The notes beneath the pieces are model-generated. The model was not told where the DNA came from. It ran no database searches and saw only the letters and a program-made list of their open reading frames with translations. A stretch of 64,000 nt of DNA from Sipunculus nudus (Eukaryota; Annelida; Sipuncula; Golfingiida; Sipunculidae), in the NCBI GenBank assembly GCA_026874595.1, contig CM049316.1, positions 77,967,676 to 78,031,675 of the forward strand, written 5' to 3'. Shown one piece after another: positions 14,036 through 25,765 of the stretch (the first letter of the stretch is position 1; each line of letters opens with the position of its first letter). Made by a program: the position numbers and the translations under genes.

Positions 14036-14984
14036 TCTCATATGTATATATATTTTTCTCTGTATCATTGTTTTATCTGTATCATCATTTCATCTATATC
14101 ATAATTTGATGATTAACTTGGTGCACAGCTTTTGTAAGAAATGAATGAATTATTATCAAGTGGCATCATGGTTGTTTATTTTCTCAGACATTTAATTGAA
14201 CCTACAGGTAATTAGACATCTACAAACAGAGTAAAATTATATCAAGAAACACATTAAAATTTAACTGAGAGTCATGAATTTATAATAACACATCTGTGAT
14301 GAAGATACTTGCTGTAGAAACCTCCGCTGAAAGGTGTCCTGGAAAGGAAACATAAATGTAAAACCTCCAGGTTTTACCACAGCTACCAGGTACCACATGT
14401 GTGAAGAGGAGACAGGATAACAACAGGGTACAATTTCTTTTATATTTTCTCTCTCTGAACACACGAGAATCTGGAGAAGCAGTACTTTCAAGCCTTCACC
14501 AATGCTGAACATTACCTGACAAGTGTAAACAGCAGACAGTGTTGAACTGTTATAGTGGGCCTGTACTAGGATAATAACATAAACATTGTGCTGGTGGGAA
14601 ACTGTGCTCTCCACTGGGTCAATTTCACATGCTATTATTGCTGACAATACCTGACACTTTCATATATAGTAATCTTGCTGGTCTGCAAGTCTGTACACCT
14701 GTATTTCATAGTCCTCTGAAGATGATGCTTTAAGTCAGCTACTCACCTACCTTTTCTGTAGAATTTATGTGATCCCTGGCACACACTGTGTACACATTAA
14801 TGAACTGTAGGTAATGCCTGTTAAGAAAAGTTCTTATATTTATATTATACTCTGTGACTGATGTATTAGCTTGTTTATGTACAGATTGTGAGTAAACAGT
14901 ACAAGCCAATAATGACAAACAGTAAAACTGTATGATTTGAAATGCTAGGGTGCACATATGCAGATGCTTAAATATCACTAGTTG
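14036..14984. other. Unassigned AT-rich DNA
   Basis: A short run of TCTGTATCAT-like repeats lies at 14,055-14,105. A 128-codon minus-strand open frame (14,261-14,647) has no recognisable domain and is treated as chance. Confidence 0.35.
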
Positions 14985-15190
14985 CAAATTAAAGTCCTCT
15001 GTAAAATGTCCTTGCTGCCAAATGTCCTTGTTGATATGTAACTTGATTATTTTGGCAGGCCCCTACTGATATAAACATGTGGATATAAACAAAATGAAAA
15101 GCATGTGTACAGTTGGATCTTTGTTTGCTTACCTGTTTTATCAAAGGGTTCCCGGGATTATCTGTAGTTAATTCAATGTCAGGTATCAGT
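14985..15190. repeat. Dispersed repeat family E, copy 1
   Basis: This stretch resembles 43,090-43,427 and 50,880-51,120. Shared blocks are a CCARATGTCCTTGTTGA-like segment, then TTTTGGYRGGCCCC, then a tail near GGGATTATCT. About 200-300 bp in three places suggests a SINE-like or small non-autonomous repeat. No box A/B promoter was identified. Confidence 0.5.
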
Positions 15191-15738
15191 AAAGGCCCCT
15201 TTAAGTATTGTTGTTCTGATTGACAACTTACATACCTTCCTTGTTTGTCACAAAATAAATGTCAGAACAACACAAACTTGGCCACACCATCTAGTTAAAA
15301 TCATGCACTGCATATCAATAATAACTTAATAACATAAAAGCTTTATGTGAAGTAATATAGAACTACTGTACTCACATTTCAATGTGAAAACCAACACAGT
15401 AAAATCCCTTTCTGGCTCATGTATGAAACATCTGGTCAAAACTCCGTAATCCCAGATACAGAAAAGGTTACAATGACATCCTGACAATAACTCACATAAA
15501 ACGCTAAGTTCAAAGGGACATATTAACTGTGATGTCAGTGTGTCACCTGAACTCTGATCGGGTGATGACCTGGTACAGCTCTAACCTATGTATAATGTTT
15601 AAACTATCTGTTACATGCATGTGCATGTATATGCCTACTAGTGGTTGGAATGGTTGTAAGATAGGGTTTGATGATTGAAAGAGAAGCAACAACCAATAAT
15701 TGATTTTATTAATCAATCATTCTATATACCTTCTATAC
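15191..15738. other. Unassigned DNA left of element A1
   Basis: No feature is recognised. The sequence changes abruptly into the ~288-bp repeat of A1 at about 15,739. The 3' end of A1 (hairpin plus CTAG) is not found here. Confidence 0.4.
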
Positions 15739-17880
15739 TGACATGGCTCCTGTGACCTTCACCTTTGACCTTGTGACCTCACAATTGATAGTATTCTTCC
15801 TCTCTTGGCAGGAGAACTATATGTGCAAGATGAAAGATCTGAGATGAAATGTTTGGCTGAAAATGCATCCACATCTTTTTAAAGATGTGTCCTGTGACCT
15901 TGACCTTTGACCTCATGACCCCAAAATCAATTTGGGTCTTGCTTTTCCAATGGGACATATACAAGTCAAGTTTGAAATCCATACATCAATAAAAGCAGGA
16001 ATTATCATCCAGAAACTAATTTTTGGACAGATGGCTCCTGTGACCTTCACCTTTGACCTTGTGACCTCAAAATTGATAGGGGTCTTCCACTCTTGGCAGG
16101 TGAACTATATGTGCAAAATGAAAGATCTCAGATGAATTTTTTGGCTGAAATTGCATCCACAACCTTTTTAAAGATGTATCCTGTGACCTTGACCTTTGAC
16201 CTCATGACCCCAAAATCAATTTTGGTCTTGCTTTTCCAATGGGACATATACAAGTCAAGTTTGAAAACCACACATCAATAAAAGCAGGAATTATCATCCA
16301 GAAACTAATTTTTGGACAGATGGCTCCTGTGACCTTCACCTTTGACCTTGTGACCTCAAAATTGATAGGGTTCTTCCTCTCTTGGCAGGTGAACTATATG
16401 TGCAAGATGAAAGATCTGAGATGAAATGTTTGGCTGAAAATGCATCCACATCTTTTTAAAGATGTGTCCTGTGACCTTGACCTTTGACCTCATGCCCCCA
16501 AAATCAATTTTGGTCTTGCTTTTCCAATGGGACATATACAAGTCAAGTTTGAAATCCATACATCAATAAAAGCAGGAATTATCATCCAGAAACTAATTTT
16601 TGGACAGATGGCTCCTGTGACCTTCACCTTTGACCTTGTGACCTCAAAATTGATAGGGGTCTTCCACTCTTGGCAGGTGAATGGTATGTGCAAGATGATA
16701 GATCTCAGATGATTTTTTTGGCTGAAATTGCATCCACAACCTTTTTAAATTTGTCCTGTGACCTTGACCTTTGACCTCATGACCCCAAAATCAATTCAGG
16801 TCTTGCTTTTCCAATGGGTCAAATACAAGTCAAGTTTGAAATCCATACATCAATAAAAGCAGGAATTATCATCCAGAAACTAATTTTTGGACAGATGGCT
16901 CCTGTGACCTTCACCTTTGACCTTGTGACCTCACAATTGATAGGGGTCTTCCACTCTTGGCAGGTGAACTATATGTGCAAGATGAAAGATCTCAGATGAA
17001 ATGTTTGGCTGAAAATGCATCCACATCTTTTTAAAGATGTGTCCTGTGACCTTGACCTTTGACCTCATGCCCCCAAAATCAATTTTGGTCTTGCTTTTCC
17101 AATGGGACATATACAAGTCAAGTTTGAAATCCATACATCAATAAAAGCAGGAATTATCATCCAGAAACTAATTTTTGGACAGATGGCTCCTGTGACCTTC
17201 ACCTTTGACCTTGTGACCTCAAAATTGATAGGGGTCTTCCACTCTTGGCAGGTGAATGGTATGTGCAAGATGATAGATCTCAGATGATTTTTTTGGCTGA
17301 AATTGCATCCACAACCTTTTTAAATTTGTCCTGTGACCTTGACCTTTGACCTCATGACCCCAAAATCAATTCAGGTCTTGCTTTTCCAATGGGTCAAATA
17401 CAAGTCAAGTTTGAAATCCATACATCAATAAAAGCAGGAATTATCATCCAGAAACTAATTTTTGGACAGATGGCTCCTGTGACCTTCACCTTTGACCTTG
17501 TGACCTCACAATTGATAGGGGTCTTCCACTCTTGGCAGGTGAACTATATGTGCAAGATGAAAGATCTCAGATGAATTTTTTGGCTGAAATTGCATCCACA
17601 ACCTTTTTAAAGAGGTTTCCTGTGACCTTGACTTTTGACCTCATGACCCCAAAATCAATTCAGGTCTTGCTTTTCCAATGGGTCAAATACAAGTCAAGTT
17701 TGAAATCCATACATCAATAAAAGAAGGAATTATCATCCAGAAACTAATTTTTGGACAGATAGCTCATGTGGCCTTGACCTTTGACCTTGTGACCCCAAAA
17801 TTTCTATGGATCATCCAATATTGGCAATTGAGCTATATATTCAAGATGGAAGACCTGGGATGAAAGTTTGGCTTAAAATG
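15739..17880. repeat. About 288-bp tandem core of A1, eight units, with a 575-bp dimer
   Basis: The block GGACAGATGGCTCCTGTGAC recurs about every 287-288 bp (near 16,026, 16,314, 16,602, 16,889, 17,177, 17,465 and 17,752, plus a first partial unit at 15,739). Units 16,490-16,712 and 17,065-17,287 are essentially identical at 575-bp spacing, which shows a recent two-unit duplication. Each unit has two clusters of TGACC half-sites: TGACCTTGACCTTTGACC and GACCTTCACCTTTGACC. Open frames of 60-67 codons recur in every unit and are repeat by-products. Confidence 0.93.
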
Positions 17881-18586
17881 CATCCACAGTATATTTTAAA
17901 ATGCCAGTCCAGTGACCTTGACCTTTGACCTCATGACCCTCGAACCTATAGGGTTCTTACTTTAGTGGTGGGCCATACATAAGTCATGTTTGAAATCTAT
18001 ATGGCTATCAACACTGGAGATATCATAGAGGAGTGTGATTTTCACCATATATGGCAATATTCAAGGTCAAGGCCACTAACATAGGAAAGGTCATGACCCC
18101 AATTTAAATAACCATCATCCCATAACCCATACCTATGTATATGCATAATATAAAAGAAATCTGTCCATTAGTTTTTGACTTATAATGCTCACAGTACTGT
18201 AAGGTGGCAATTTTGGGAGTATTAAACGGCATGAAAACAAGTAAAGAATAATAGGTGGCGCCACCAGTTTCTGGAACATGACAACCCTATCCATGATCTT
18301 CCATCAACTTGATTTTAGGATAAACCTATGCAAGATTTCTTGAGATATTAAAGAATTTGTGTGATTTTCCCCAAAATTGGACCTATTCAAGGTCAAGGAC
18401 ACTCTCCTAGTAAAGGTCATGACCTCATTTTAAATAGGCGTCGTCCTCTCATCCATATCTATACATATACCAAGTTTGGTAAAGTTCCGTGAAATATTTT
18501 TTGGGTTATCGCGCCAACAAGATTTATATGCGGCGGCGGGACCGGTATGAAAACATAGTATCCCCCGACTTTGTCTGGGGATACAA
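15739..18586 (-). mobile_element. Element A1: 3'-truncated Helitron/Helentron-like element
   Basis: On the minus strand it starts TTGTATCCCCAGACA after an A, followed by a 12-bp hairpin arm pair (GTCGGGGGATAC with one mismatch). It then runs through a unique zone (18,586 to about 17,880) into a tandem core of eight ~288-bp units. The unique zone is nearly identical to that of A2 (32,280-32,987), with a handful of substitutions and a different number of GCG triplets, so the family was active recently. Unlike A2 and A3, the 3' hairpin and CTAG end are missing; the element stops inside a core unit. Many GACCTTTGACC blocks are present. There is no protein-coding capacity. Confidence 0.72.
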
Positions 18587-20171
18587 TTAATTGGCTTACC
18601 CCTAGTGTTTACTATGAGACAAGTCCAATTAATGACAGGGTATTAGAATATGTCGGTCTGATATACAGAAAATATAACCCAGTATTAATGACCAACCCCG
18701 AGTGATACACCTCATGTGGAGACACTGTAATCTAGGCCTTCCTGATAAACAGACAGCCATCCTTACACTTGCACAATAATGTAACATGAATACCTTACTG
18801 AAGTTTTTCAGCTTCAGAATAGTGATATGCAAGTCTGATACTTGATACATGACTTAGTAAGTTCATTAATGCTGAGCTTCAGACCCAGATACTTCTATGA
18901 ATAAGTGAACCAGTCAGCACAGGAAGGTTGATACTTTTGTGAACTGAAAACTGAGTAAATTCTGTCTAATTATCACATCGTGCTAAAAGGTAAAGTTTAT
19001 GGCTCAGTTGTTGACATTTTTACACTGTACAAGGTCCAGTTTTAACGCTGTTCAGGACTATTGTGGCCTATTTTCCTATATCTCTGGCAGTATTTTAACA
19101 TATTTATTTTTGCAGGTGCATACATAATCATTTGTGATCAAGTATGCAAAAGTAATACCAATTTAAAAGATTATGAAAGGAAACACACATTCACTGATAT
19201 AATAAAGTAACTGGCACATCACAAATAATTACATCCTCTCTTTGGAATTGGCAAAAAAAGGAAAACTCAATGATTATGACTTTATAACAGTAAAAGAAAT
19301 AGATATGACAATATAACAAGTGCAGAACTGGAAGCCACTCATCAATAACCACAGATATATATTTTGTGTCTCAATACTAGTAACTAGATGAAAAAGAATA
19401 CATGTCATAGAAAAAAATCAAAATGTCATATAATCAAAGCAAGTTTACTATATCACTGCAACAGGTAATATGATGATGCTAACCGTGACTCTACAAACCT
19501 AATTAACCAAGCATAAAGTAGCCTACTTTTGTCAACCTACTAATTTTGCCTAATTTTTTTATAGCCTATAATCAGTTGCCTTTGATCAATAATCTCTGGA
19601 TAAAATTGCCCCAATGTTAATGTCAGCATCAGCAGCTGTTCTTCAATAGCATCATCAGTTTACTATCGTCCTGGCACTCCCACTTATATCTGATTGACAC
19701 CAAATGTTAATTTTTTTTTAATATTTTTTTTTTGGTGAAAGTAACCACCACCAATTTTAAAAATAGCTTCAATATGTATTAAAAACATCTACAGAATTCT
19801 GTTTCTGTTTAGGATTATGTGACATGATGACAAAGAATTATCCTGACATCAACCAGGCTGGGTGTACCACACCAGTGGCTCATGGGTTGTAACTGTTCTC
19901 TTTTTGCTGGGTCATACCACTGAGGTACTTCAAAAAAGGCACACTTGTTTATAAGTTAAACACAACCGTGGGGCACAGTCTTCCCACTAAGCCAACCAAA
20001 GCACTCACCCTGGGTTGGGGCTGATTGTGGAAAATCTGAAGCTTAAAGTCAAAATTATGGTCAGGTTGATGACTTATTTTCATCTGCATCATTTGGCATC
20101 ATGTATTTACTTATTTCTAAATAAAGAGCACATCTATAGTTTTAAAAGATCTATACAAATAAACAGGGTTG
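18587..20171. other. Unassigned AT-rich DNA
   Basis: I see no gene, RNA or terminal repeats. Small poly-T and poly-A runs (for example near 19,715-19,735) are the only simple features. Confidence 0.4.
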
Positions 20172-20281
20172 GGTTTCTACCCAGTTGAAAGGTATTTCTA
20201 CTCTACCATGTGTAGAAACTATAGTAAATATGGTAGAAATACCTTTCTACCAGTAGAAATGGTAGAAATTGGGTATAAACC
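20172..20281. repeat. 110-bp imperfect inverted repeat (MITE-like hairpin)
   Basis: GGTTTCTACCCAGTTGAAAG followed by GTATTTCTAC is mirrored by GTAGAAATACCTTTCTACC and then GGGTATAAACC. The right arm carries an extra TAGAAATGG-type insertion. A related direct copy lies at about 21,462-21,545. No clear target duplication. Confidence 0.6.
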
Positions 20282-20968
20282 TCAGCTGGCCTGACTGAAA
20301 TATGTTTAAGTGGCACATTTTAGTGGATGCAGAAATAATGAAAGTTCAACTGGTCAGCAAAATAGATAAAAAACATTTATTAAAAACATTAAAAAACTAG
20401 AATTAAAACCAAAATTGAAGTTTTTTAACACAACTGATAAGAATGCCAAATAATTTCCTTGGTTTGTACCCATGTATGTAAATTTCTTTCTCTGGTTCCC
20501 TGCTGAATCATAAAATGGTAATTCACTAATTGTATATGTACAGATTTATGTAATATAATCATGATGATCTAGGTTACTCTCATATGTGTTTGAATATCAG
20601 GTTCTTCAGTAGCCCAGCTCTGTCTGTCCCTTAACATCGGTTAGCATAAGAGGAGCTTACTGGCAGTTTTATTTCCTAGTCTGTTACGAACATTGAACAT
20701 TGCGGTGGCACATTTGGCATGATGTATTTTTAGTCAGATCACCGTGTCAGCTTTGGCAAGTTGTTGATTACCACATAGCTTACTTTGCAATATTCTTTTC
20801 CATCCACCTTGACAGACAAAGTGTTCCCATATTGGGTCTTTAGGTCTTCCTCCCTTGTACATGACTTTTACTGTATTATGCAGATTAAACTGAAGAGTCA
20901 GTTGTAGCACTAGGTAAGAACATATGGTTTAGTATATGCTATTTACTTTTTATTGATGGATGGATTTA

Positions 20969-20972
<4 letters not shown>
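20282..20972. other. Unassigned AT-rich DNA
   Basis: No supported feature. Confidence 0.4.

Positions 20973-21041
<69 letters not shown>
20973..21041. repeat. (TA)n microsatellite
   Basis: An uninterrupted TA dinucleotide run of nearly 70 bp. Confidence 0.97.
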
Positions 21042-21045
<4 letters not shown>

Positions 21046-22439
21046 TTATGTAACAGCACAGTGAGGCATATAAGTTAATCAACTATAACTCCCTCAATAA
21101 AATGTCTCCAGTAGGGTTTTTTCTGAAACCTATGCCAGCCTAAGCAGGTTTCTTTCCATATGCAGTGATGCATGTCATTTAAATTGATTTAATCACAAAT
21201 TTATGCTCAAGTGAAAAATTAGAAAAAAAACAACATGTATCACTTGGAGGATTTCAGAAACCATGAAGCATGCAGGGTGATTTGTGTGATATATGACTGA
21301 AATCAGGTTTCCTTGTTTCCAGGTAAGCTTGGCAAACCCTGATGCTGGTTTAAATAACTTTATAAAGGTATTAACTTGTTACCTTAATATCAGTGATACT
21401 TTTCATTTATCTTATATGCTATTAAACAACTGAATTTATATTAATGTTTAATTCCAATGAGAGTTTCTACCCTATCCACCATTTCTACCCAAGGTAGAAA
21501 GTATTTTTACCGTATCAGTAATTACCCAGTAACTAGAAAACTGACAGGTCAGTAAGGGCCCTGCAAAAGATGCAGTCATTATAAATTGAAGTACTGAGAA
21601 TTTGGTGTACTTTGGTAGCATGGGCTAATAGAGTGATACTTGAAAATTAAAGAACCTGTAAAGAACAGCTGACATTTATAAACTGGAAGAAAAGATATGG
21701 TAAAGTGAAAATGTTCAAAGCTATCAAAATGATGATATAAAAGAACTGCATGCATTTTTAGTTTCTGTATTACCTGTGCAAAATTATTCTTGGTTGAAGT
21801 CTTGGATGGGCTGTGTCAAACATTTTTCTAGTATTTGTATGTTGAATTGGCCTTATTATATGTGAGGCTTGAGTCTGTACATGAACCTTGTAGTATTAGA
21901 GAGAGTCAGCTGCTGGTTAGTAGTGATAAAATGGTCATTCTTGAACTGAGATTCAGCTGTTCTTGGGCTTGGGTCTACAAATGTGCTGTGATGTGTAGAA
22001 TGGCTACATATGAATATCAATGTAAATTTGTTGATGGTCATTATAATAGGTCCAGATTCCTTGAGATGTTGGAAGTGGAGATAGAGATTTCCAAACATGG
22101 TCTACATGAGAGCCACTGTGGTGCATTGGGCCAGTGTATCCTTTTCTGGGGAATCTTCAAATTGTCTGCACAAAATATGCTGTGAAAATGTAATGCCGCT
22201 GTACACGAGTGACTCGAAAAAGATTCATCCATTTCTGGCCTGCTGAAGGAGACACCAGCAACTGAACACCAAACTGTGTATTACTTTTTTTTCCCCTTCT
22301 GACCCAAATATCAATAAGCTTCTCCCTTAGGCCATGGATGATACATCTTATGTTTGAATCCTATCCATCATATGTTATTATGTATTATGGAGTTATTATG
22401 CATGTATATTTCCTCATTCTGTCATTTGCCTCTACCGTC
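21042..22439. other. Unassigned DNA; relic of the TTTCTACCC repeat at 21,462-21,545
   Basis: Apart from a TTTCTACCCAAGGTAGAAAG block related to the hairpin at 20,172, nothing is recognised. A 116-codon plus-strand open frame (21,835-22,185) has no familiar motif and is not called. Confidence 0.35.
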
Positions 22440-22450
22440 AACTTCACTCT
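22440..22450. repeat. Left target-site duplication of the LINE
   Basis: AACTTCACTCT here is repeated exactly at 23,122-23,132, immediately after the LINE tail. This is an 11-bp direct repeat of the kind made by target-primed reverse transcription. Confidence 0.85.
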
Positions 22451-22872
22451 TCACTTCATGGAATAAATTAGATGAAAGACTTAAACACTGTCAAACCAGC
22501 AAATCACTTAAATATAATATATCCAGGGAAATTGCAAGAAACAAACCACCAAAATACTTCAATTCAGGTACAAGAAAGGCCCAGATAATTCATACCCGAC
22601 TGCGAACACAAAGCAGTGACTTAAACTACGATCTATATAGAAGACACCTATCCAACGACCCAAAATGTCAATGTGGATACGAAACAGAAAATGCTGAACA
22701 TTATCTGCTGCAATGCCAACTCCATGTCAATTCTAGAAATAAATATCTCCCCCAAGATATATCTGTAGAAGAACTCCTCTATGGTAGCGCATATGCAAAC
22801 AACACCAGAAATGAAGAAATCTTTACATCTGTATGTTCATACATAGAAAACACAAACCGGTTCAAAACATAA
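22451..22872 (+). pseudogene. LINE reverse-transcriptase C-terminal fragment (partial ORF)
   Basis: About 140 codons end in TAA at 22,870-22,872. A W-N-K-L-D-E-R-L start block leads to a C-terminal zinc-knuckle-like motif, CQCGYETENAEHYLLQC (C-x-C-x8-H-x4-C), followed by R. This arrangement is typical of the region after the RT domain in Jockey/I/CR1-type LINE proteins; the clade is not resolved. The RT catalytic core (YxDD) and endonuclease are absent. The frame is open upstream to 22,354, but those codons lie before the target duplication and belong to the host site. The fragment has no function of its own. Confidence 0.85.
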
Positions 22873-23121
22873 AAATCTCCCACAACACCTCCAAAACACA
22901 GACATACAACTATAACACTTCCACTTACCAAACATCCACTACCAAACACAACCCCTACCATAACACTGAATACTGCCATCGTTTTATATTTTATATTTTA
23001 TATTTTATACTAGAAATATTAGGGAGAGAGTCAAGATAAGCTTTAAGTAGCTTGCACTTAATCCCATTGATGTCTGTACCATAAGATATGTGCATATTCA
23101 ATAAAATATCTCAAACAAACA
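22451..23121 (+). mobile_element. 5'-truncated non-LTR retrotransposon (LINE) insertion
   Basis: The 671-bp insert is bounded by perfect 11-bp direct repeats (22,440-22,450 and 23,122-23,132). It begins in the middle of the reverse-transcriptase ORF, so it is 5'-truncated as LINEs usually are. It contains the ORF's C-terminal part and stop, a 3' UTR with three TATTTTATATT-like repeats, an AATAAA signal near 23,100 and a short (CAAA)n tail. The insertion lies only 7 bp inside the left tip of the foldback element, so it is younger than that element. Confidence 0.88.
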
Positions 23122-23132
23122 AACTTCACTCT
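23122..23132. repeat. Right target-site duplication of the LINE
   Basis: AACTTCACTCT, an exact partner of 22,440-22,450. Its last seven bases (TCACTCT) are also the original tip of the foldback element. Confidence 0.85.
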
Positions 23133-23561
23133 GCACTGAACCGTTAATGTTATTACAGCACTAATCACATAAACGGGTTTACAAAGATGACAAGGGTCCT
23201 TTGATCACAAACCATGAGAGATGCAAATGTTTCTCTATTTATATAAGTATTATGTTATTGTATCAAAGATTATACATATTATATATAGATATATATATAT
23301 ATATAGTGTACAATTGCTTCTATGTCATTAATATTGTTCAATTTAATAAATATTAAATATACGTGTATATATGAACAGTTGAATATTGTACCTTTATTTT
23401 CACAATATCTTGCGTCGGTGTTGGAACATATCTGCCATGACGGAAATATCCGTTATATTTAGCAAGCTTTAAAATTAAACACTGAAGAACCAAAGTTGGC
23501 TAAGTGTAAAATATGTAGCTAAGCTAAGCTAACTACAAGTTTATACTTGTTTAGAGGCGCC

Positions 23562-23593
23562 GGTTGGGGAGGACTGAGTCCTCCGCCCCGACC
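23562..23593. repeat. GC-rich 32-nt hairpin in the unpaired left segment
   Basis: GGTTGGGG-AGGACT-G-AGTCCT-CCG-CCCCGACC folds into a near-perfect stem with a one-base centre. It is the most GC-rich spot in an AT-rich region and has no counterpart in the right arm. Confidence 0.7.
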
Positions 23594-23664
23594 CTCTATT
23601 TTGAGTGTCGATGATGTAAAATATGTATATGTCAGAGACGAGATTGAAATCCAGGCGGATTATA

Positions 23665-23935
23665 AATTCGCCTAGGCGAGATTGCGATTGTGATCTCGCC
23701 TAGGCGAGATTGCAATTGTGATCTCGGCTAGACAGATTTTAAACTCGCCTAGACGAGATCACAATCGCAATCTCGCCTAGGCGAGATTAAAATCCATCAT
23801 GGAGCAGGCCAGGATTTTAATCTGGCCTAGGCGAGTTTAAAATCCGTCTGGTGTCATCCAGGCGAGTTTAAAATCTGCCTGATATTACTTAGGCGAGTTT
23901 AAAATCTGCCTAGGCGAGATTTAAATAGTGATCTG
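23665..23935. repeat. Left cluster of CTCGCCTAGGCGAG palindromes
   Basis: Several copies of the 14-bp perfect palindrome or one-base variants (for example near 23,668, 23,696, 23,780, 23,824 and 23,907) alternate with GATTGCGATTGTGAT and TTTAAAATCC spacers. Spacing is roughly 30-80 bp. Confidence 0.85.
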
Positions 23936-24445
23936 ATCTAATTTCCTAATATATTAAGCATTGTAATTGACATATGAAAGATGTTTTCAGTCGGATTTTC
24001 AATATTTAACACTGAATGGTTGTATATAGTTAAAAGGTAATATATTTATTAATATTTACAGAATATTATAGTATTAATGTAATAATTAATTTTTTACAGT
24101 AATGTAATAATTATTCATGTGATAATTAACATTAATTTTGGAAACAGAATTATGAAATAGATATTTGATTATTATTTGCACCTTTGATGTGTTTCATGTG
24201 GTCTACAGCATCCTTATCATACCAATTATTTGCTAAACATTAATTAATCTTTATTTTTTTTCCAGTTTTCTTAACAACCTTGTGATTGTAAATATCACTA
24301 ATAATTTTTACAAAAAAATAATTTGTAATTTTATTTAAATATATGGCAATTAGAGAGTAACAGGAGGTATATTGAAGCACACATATGAGATATTATGAAG
24401 AGCAAATCTGGGGGGAAAAGTCATCCACTTGCATATTGAATCAAT

Positions 24446-24478
24446 CATAGATAGATAGATATACAGATAGATAGATTA
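24446..24478. repeat. (GATA)n microsatellite
   Basis: Interrupted GATA tetranucleotide run in the foldback loop. Confidence 0.85.
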
Positions 24479-25504
24479 GTCTAGATAGCTATTACTTCAC
24501 TATTTAATGAGTATATTACACATTAACATAAACAATCATCCTATTTGATAATTCTTACAGGACAAACAGAACAAATTAGTTGGTTGATCTAGTTCAAATG
24601 TTTCTTTTCACCCAGGTATTCAACACTCAACAGTCAAAACATGTACACTTATGGTACAAAATATGCAGGGTATCAGTATTTATGATGGACTTTGATACAC
24701 CATCCTTTTTTTTGGTAATTAAACATCATATGAGAAAAGGTAAAAGTTGATAGACAGATGTATGCATGTGAATATTTCTTTGTCTTATTTAGTCTTTTCT
24801 TATAATGTATATAATATTCTTCTGATCTTTTTTTTTAATGTTTTGTGAGGCATTTTGTGAAGCTTCAATATTTATGTAGACTGTGTTACAAGATAACTGC
24901 CTTTTTTTGTATTATATCATATCAGAAAAAATATGATTTCTAGTTTCATGGAGTAATAAATCATTTATGCATGTGAACATGCATTGAATTATTTTGATAA
25001 AAAATAAATGAGCTATGTTCCTTTTGTCTTTTTAAAATACTACATTACTAATATTACTAATACCAGTTTCCCTTCAAATTAATATTGACAACAAAATTAT
25101 TATGTAAATAATCAGCATCAGCCCACATCATATATCATTTGAATATGCCATATACAATACCAATGTAAGTTTCTTATTACCTAGTTTATAAATAAAAATA
25201 TAAAATAAAAAAATTATTAATTATTACATAAATTTTATAATATTCTGTAAATATTATTAAATATATATTACTTGTGAACTATACATAACCATATTAATAA
25301 AAAATATAAAATATAAAATATTCCATTTCCAAAATTAATGTTAATTATTACATTAATAATATAATATTCTGTGAATATTAATAAATATATTACTTGTGAA
25401 CTATACATAACCATTCAGTGTTAAAATATTGAAAATCTGACTGAAAACATCTTTCCTAAGTCAATTACAATGCATAATTAATTGGGAAATTAGATCAGAT
25501 AACT

Positions 25505-25765
25505 TTTTTAATCTCGCCTAGGCAGATTTTAAACTCGCCCAAGTGATATCAGGCAGATTTTAAACTCGCCTGGATGACACCAGACGGATTTTAAACTCGC
25601 CTAGGTGAGATTAAAATCCTGGCCTGCTCCATGATGGATTTTAATCTCGCCTAGGCGAGATTGCGATTGTGATCTCATCTAGGCGAGTTTAAAATCCGTC
25701 TAGCCGAGATCACAATTGCAATCTCACCTAGGCGAGATCACAATCGCAATCTCGTCTAGGCGAAT
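25505..25765. repeat. Right cluster of CTCGCCTAGGCGAG palindromes
   Basis: This is the inverted counterpart of the left cluster, with the same order of palindromes and spacers reversed. Variants such as CTCGCCTAGGTGAG and CTCACCTAGGCGAG show independent drift. Confidence 0.85.

Noticed and set aside
14261-14647. 128-codon minus-strand open frame
   Set aside because: No recognisable motif, low-complexity composition and no splice or promoter support.
15779-17863. Many 60-67 codon open frames with similar peptides (FTFDLVTSKLIGVFHSWQ type), also at 31,324-32,257
   Set aside because: They recur once per ~288-bp unit on both strands and end at the same places. They are translations of a tandem non-coding repeat, with no start context or domain.
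21835-22185. 116-codon plus-strand open frame
   Set aside because: No domain and no neighbouring exon; length is compatible with chance in this much sequence.
22354-22450. N-terminal extension of the LINE-derived frame
   Set aside because: It lies before the target-site duplication, so it belongs to the insertion site and is not part of the reverse transcriptase.
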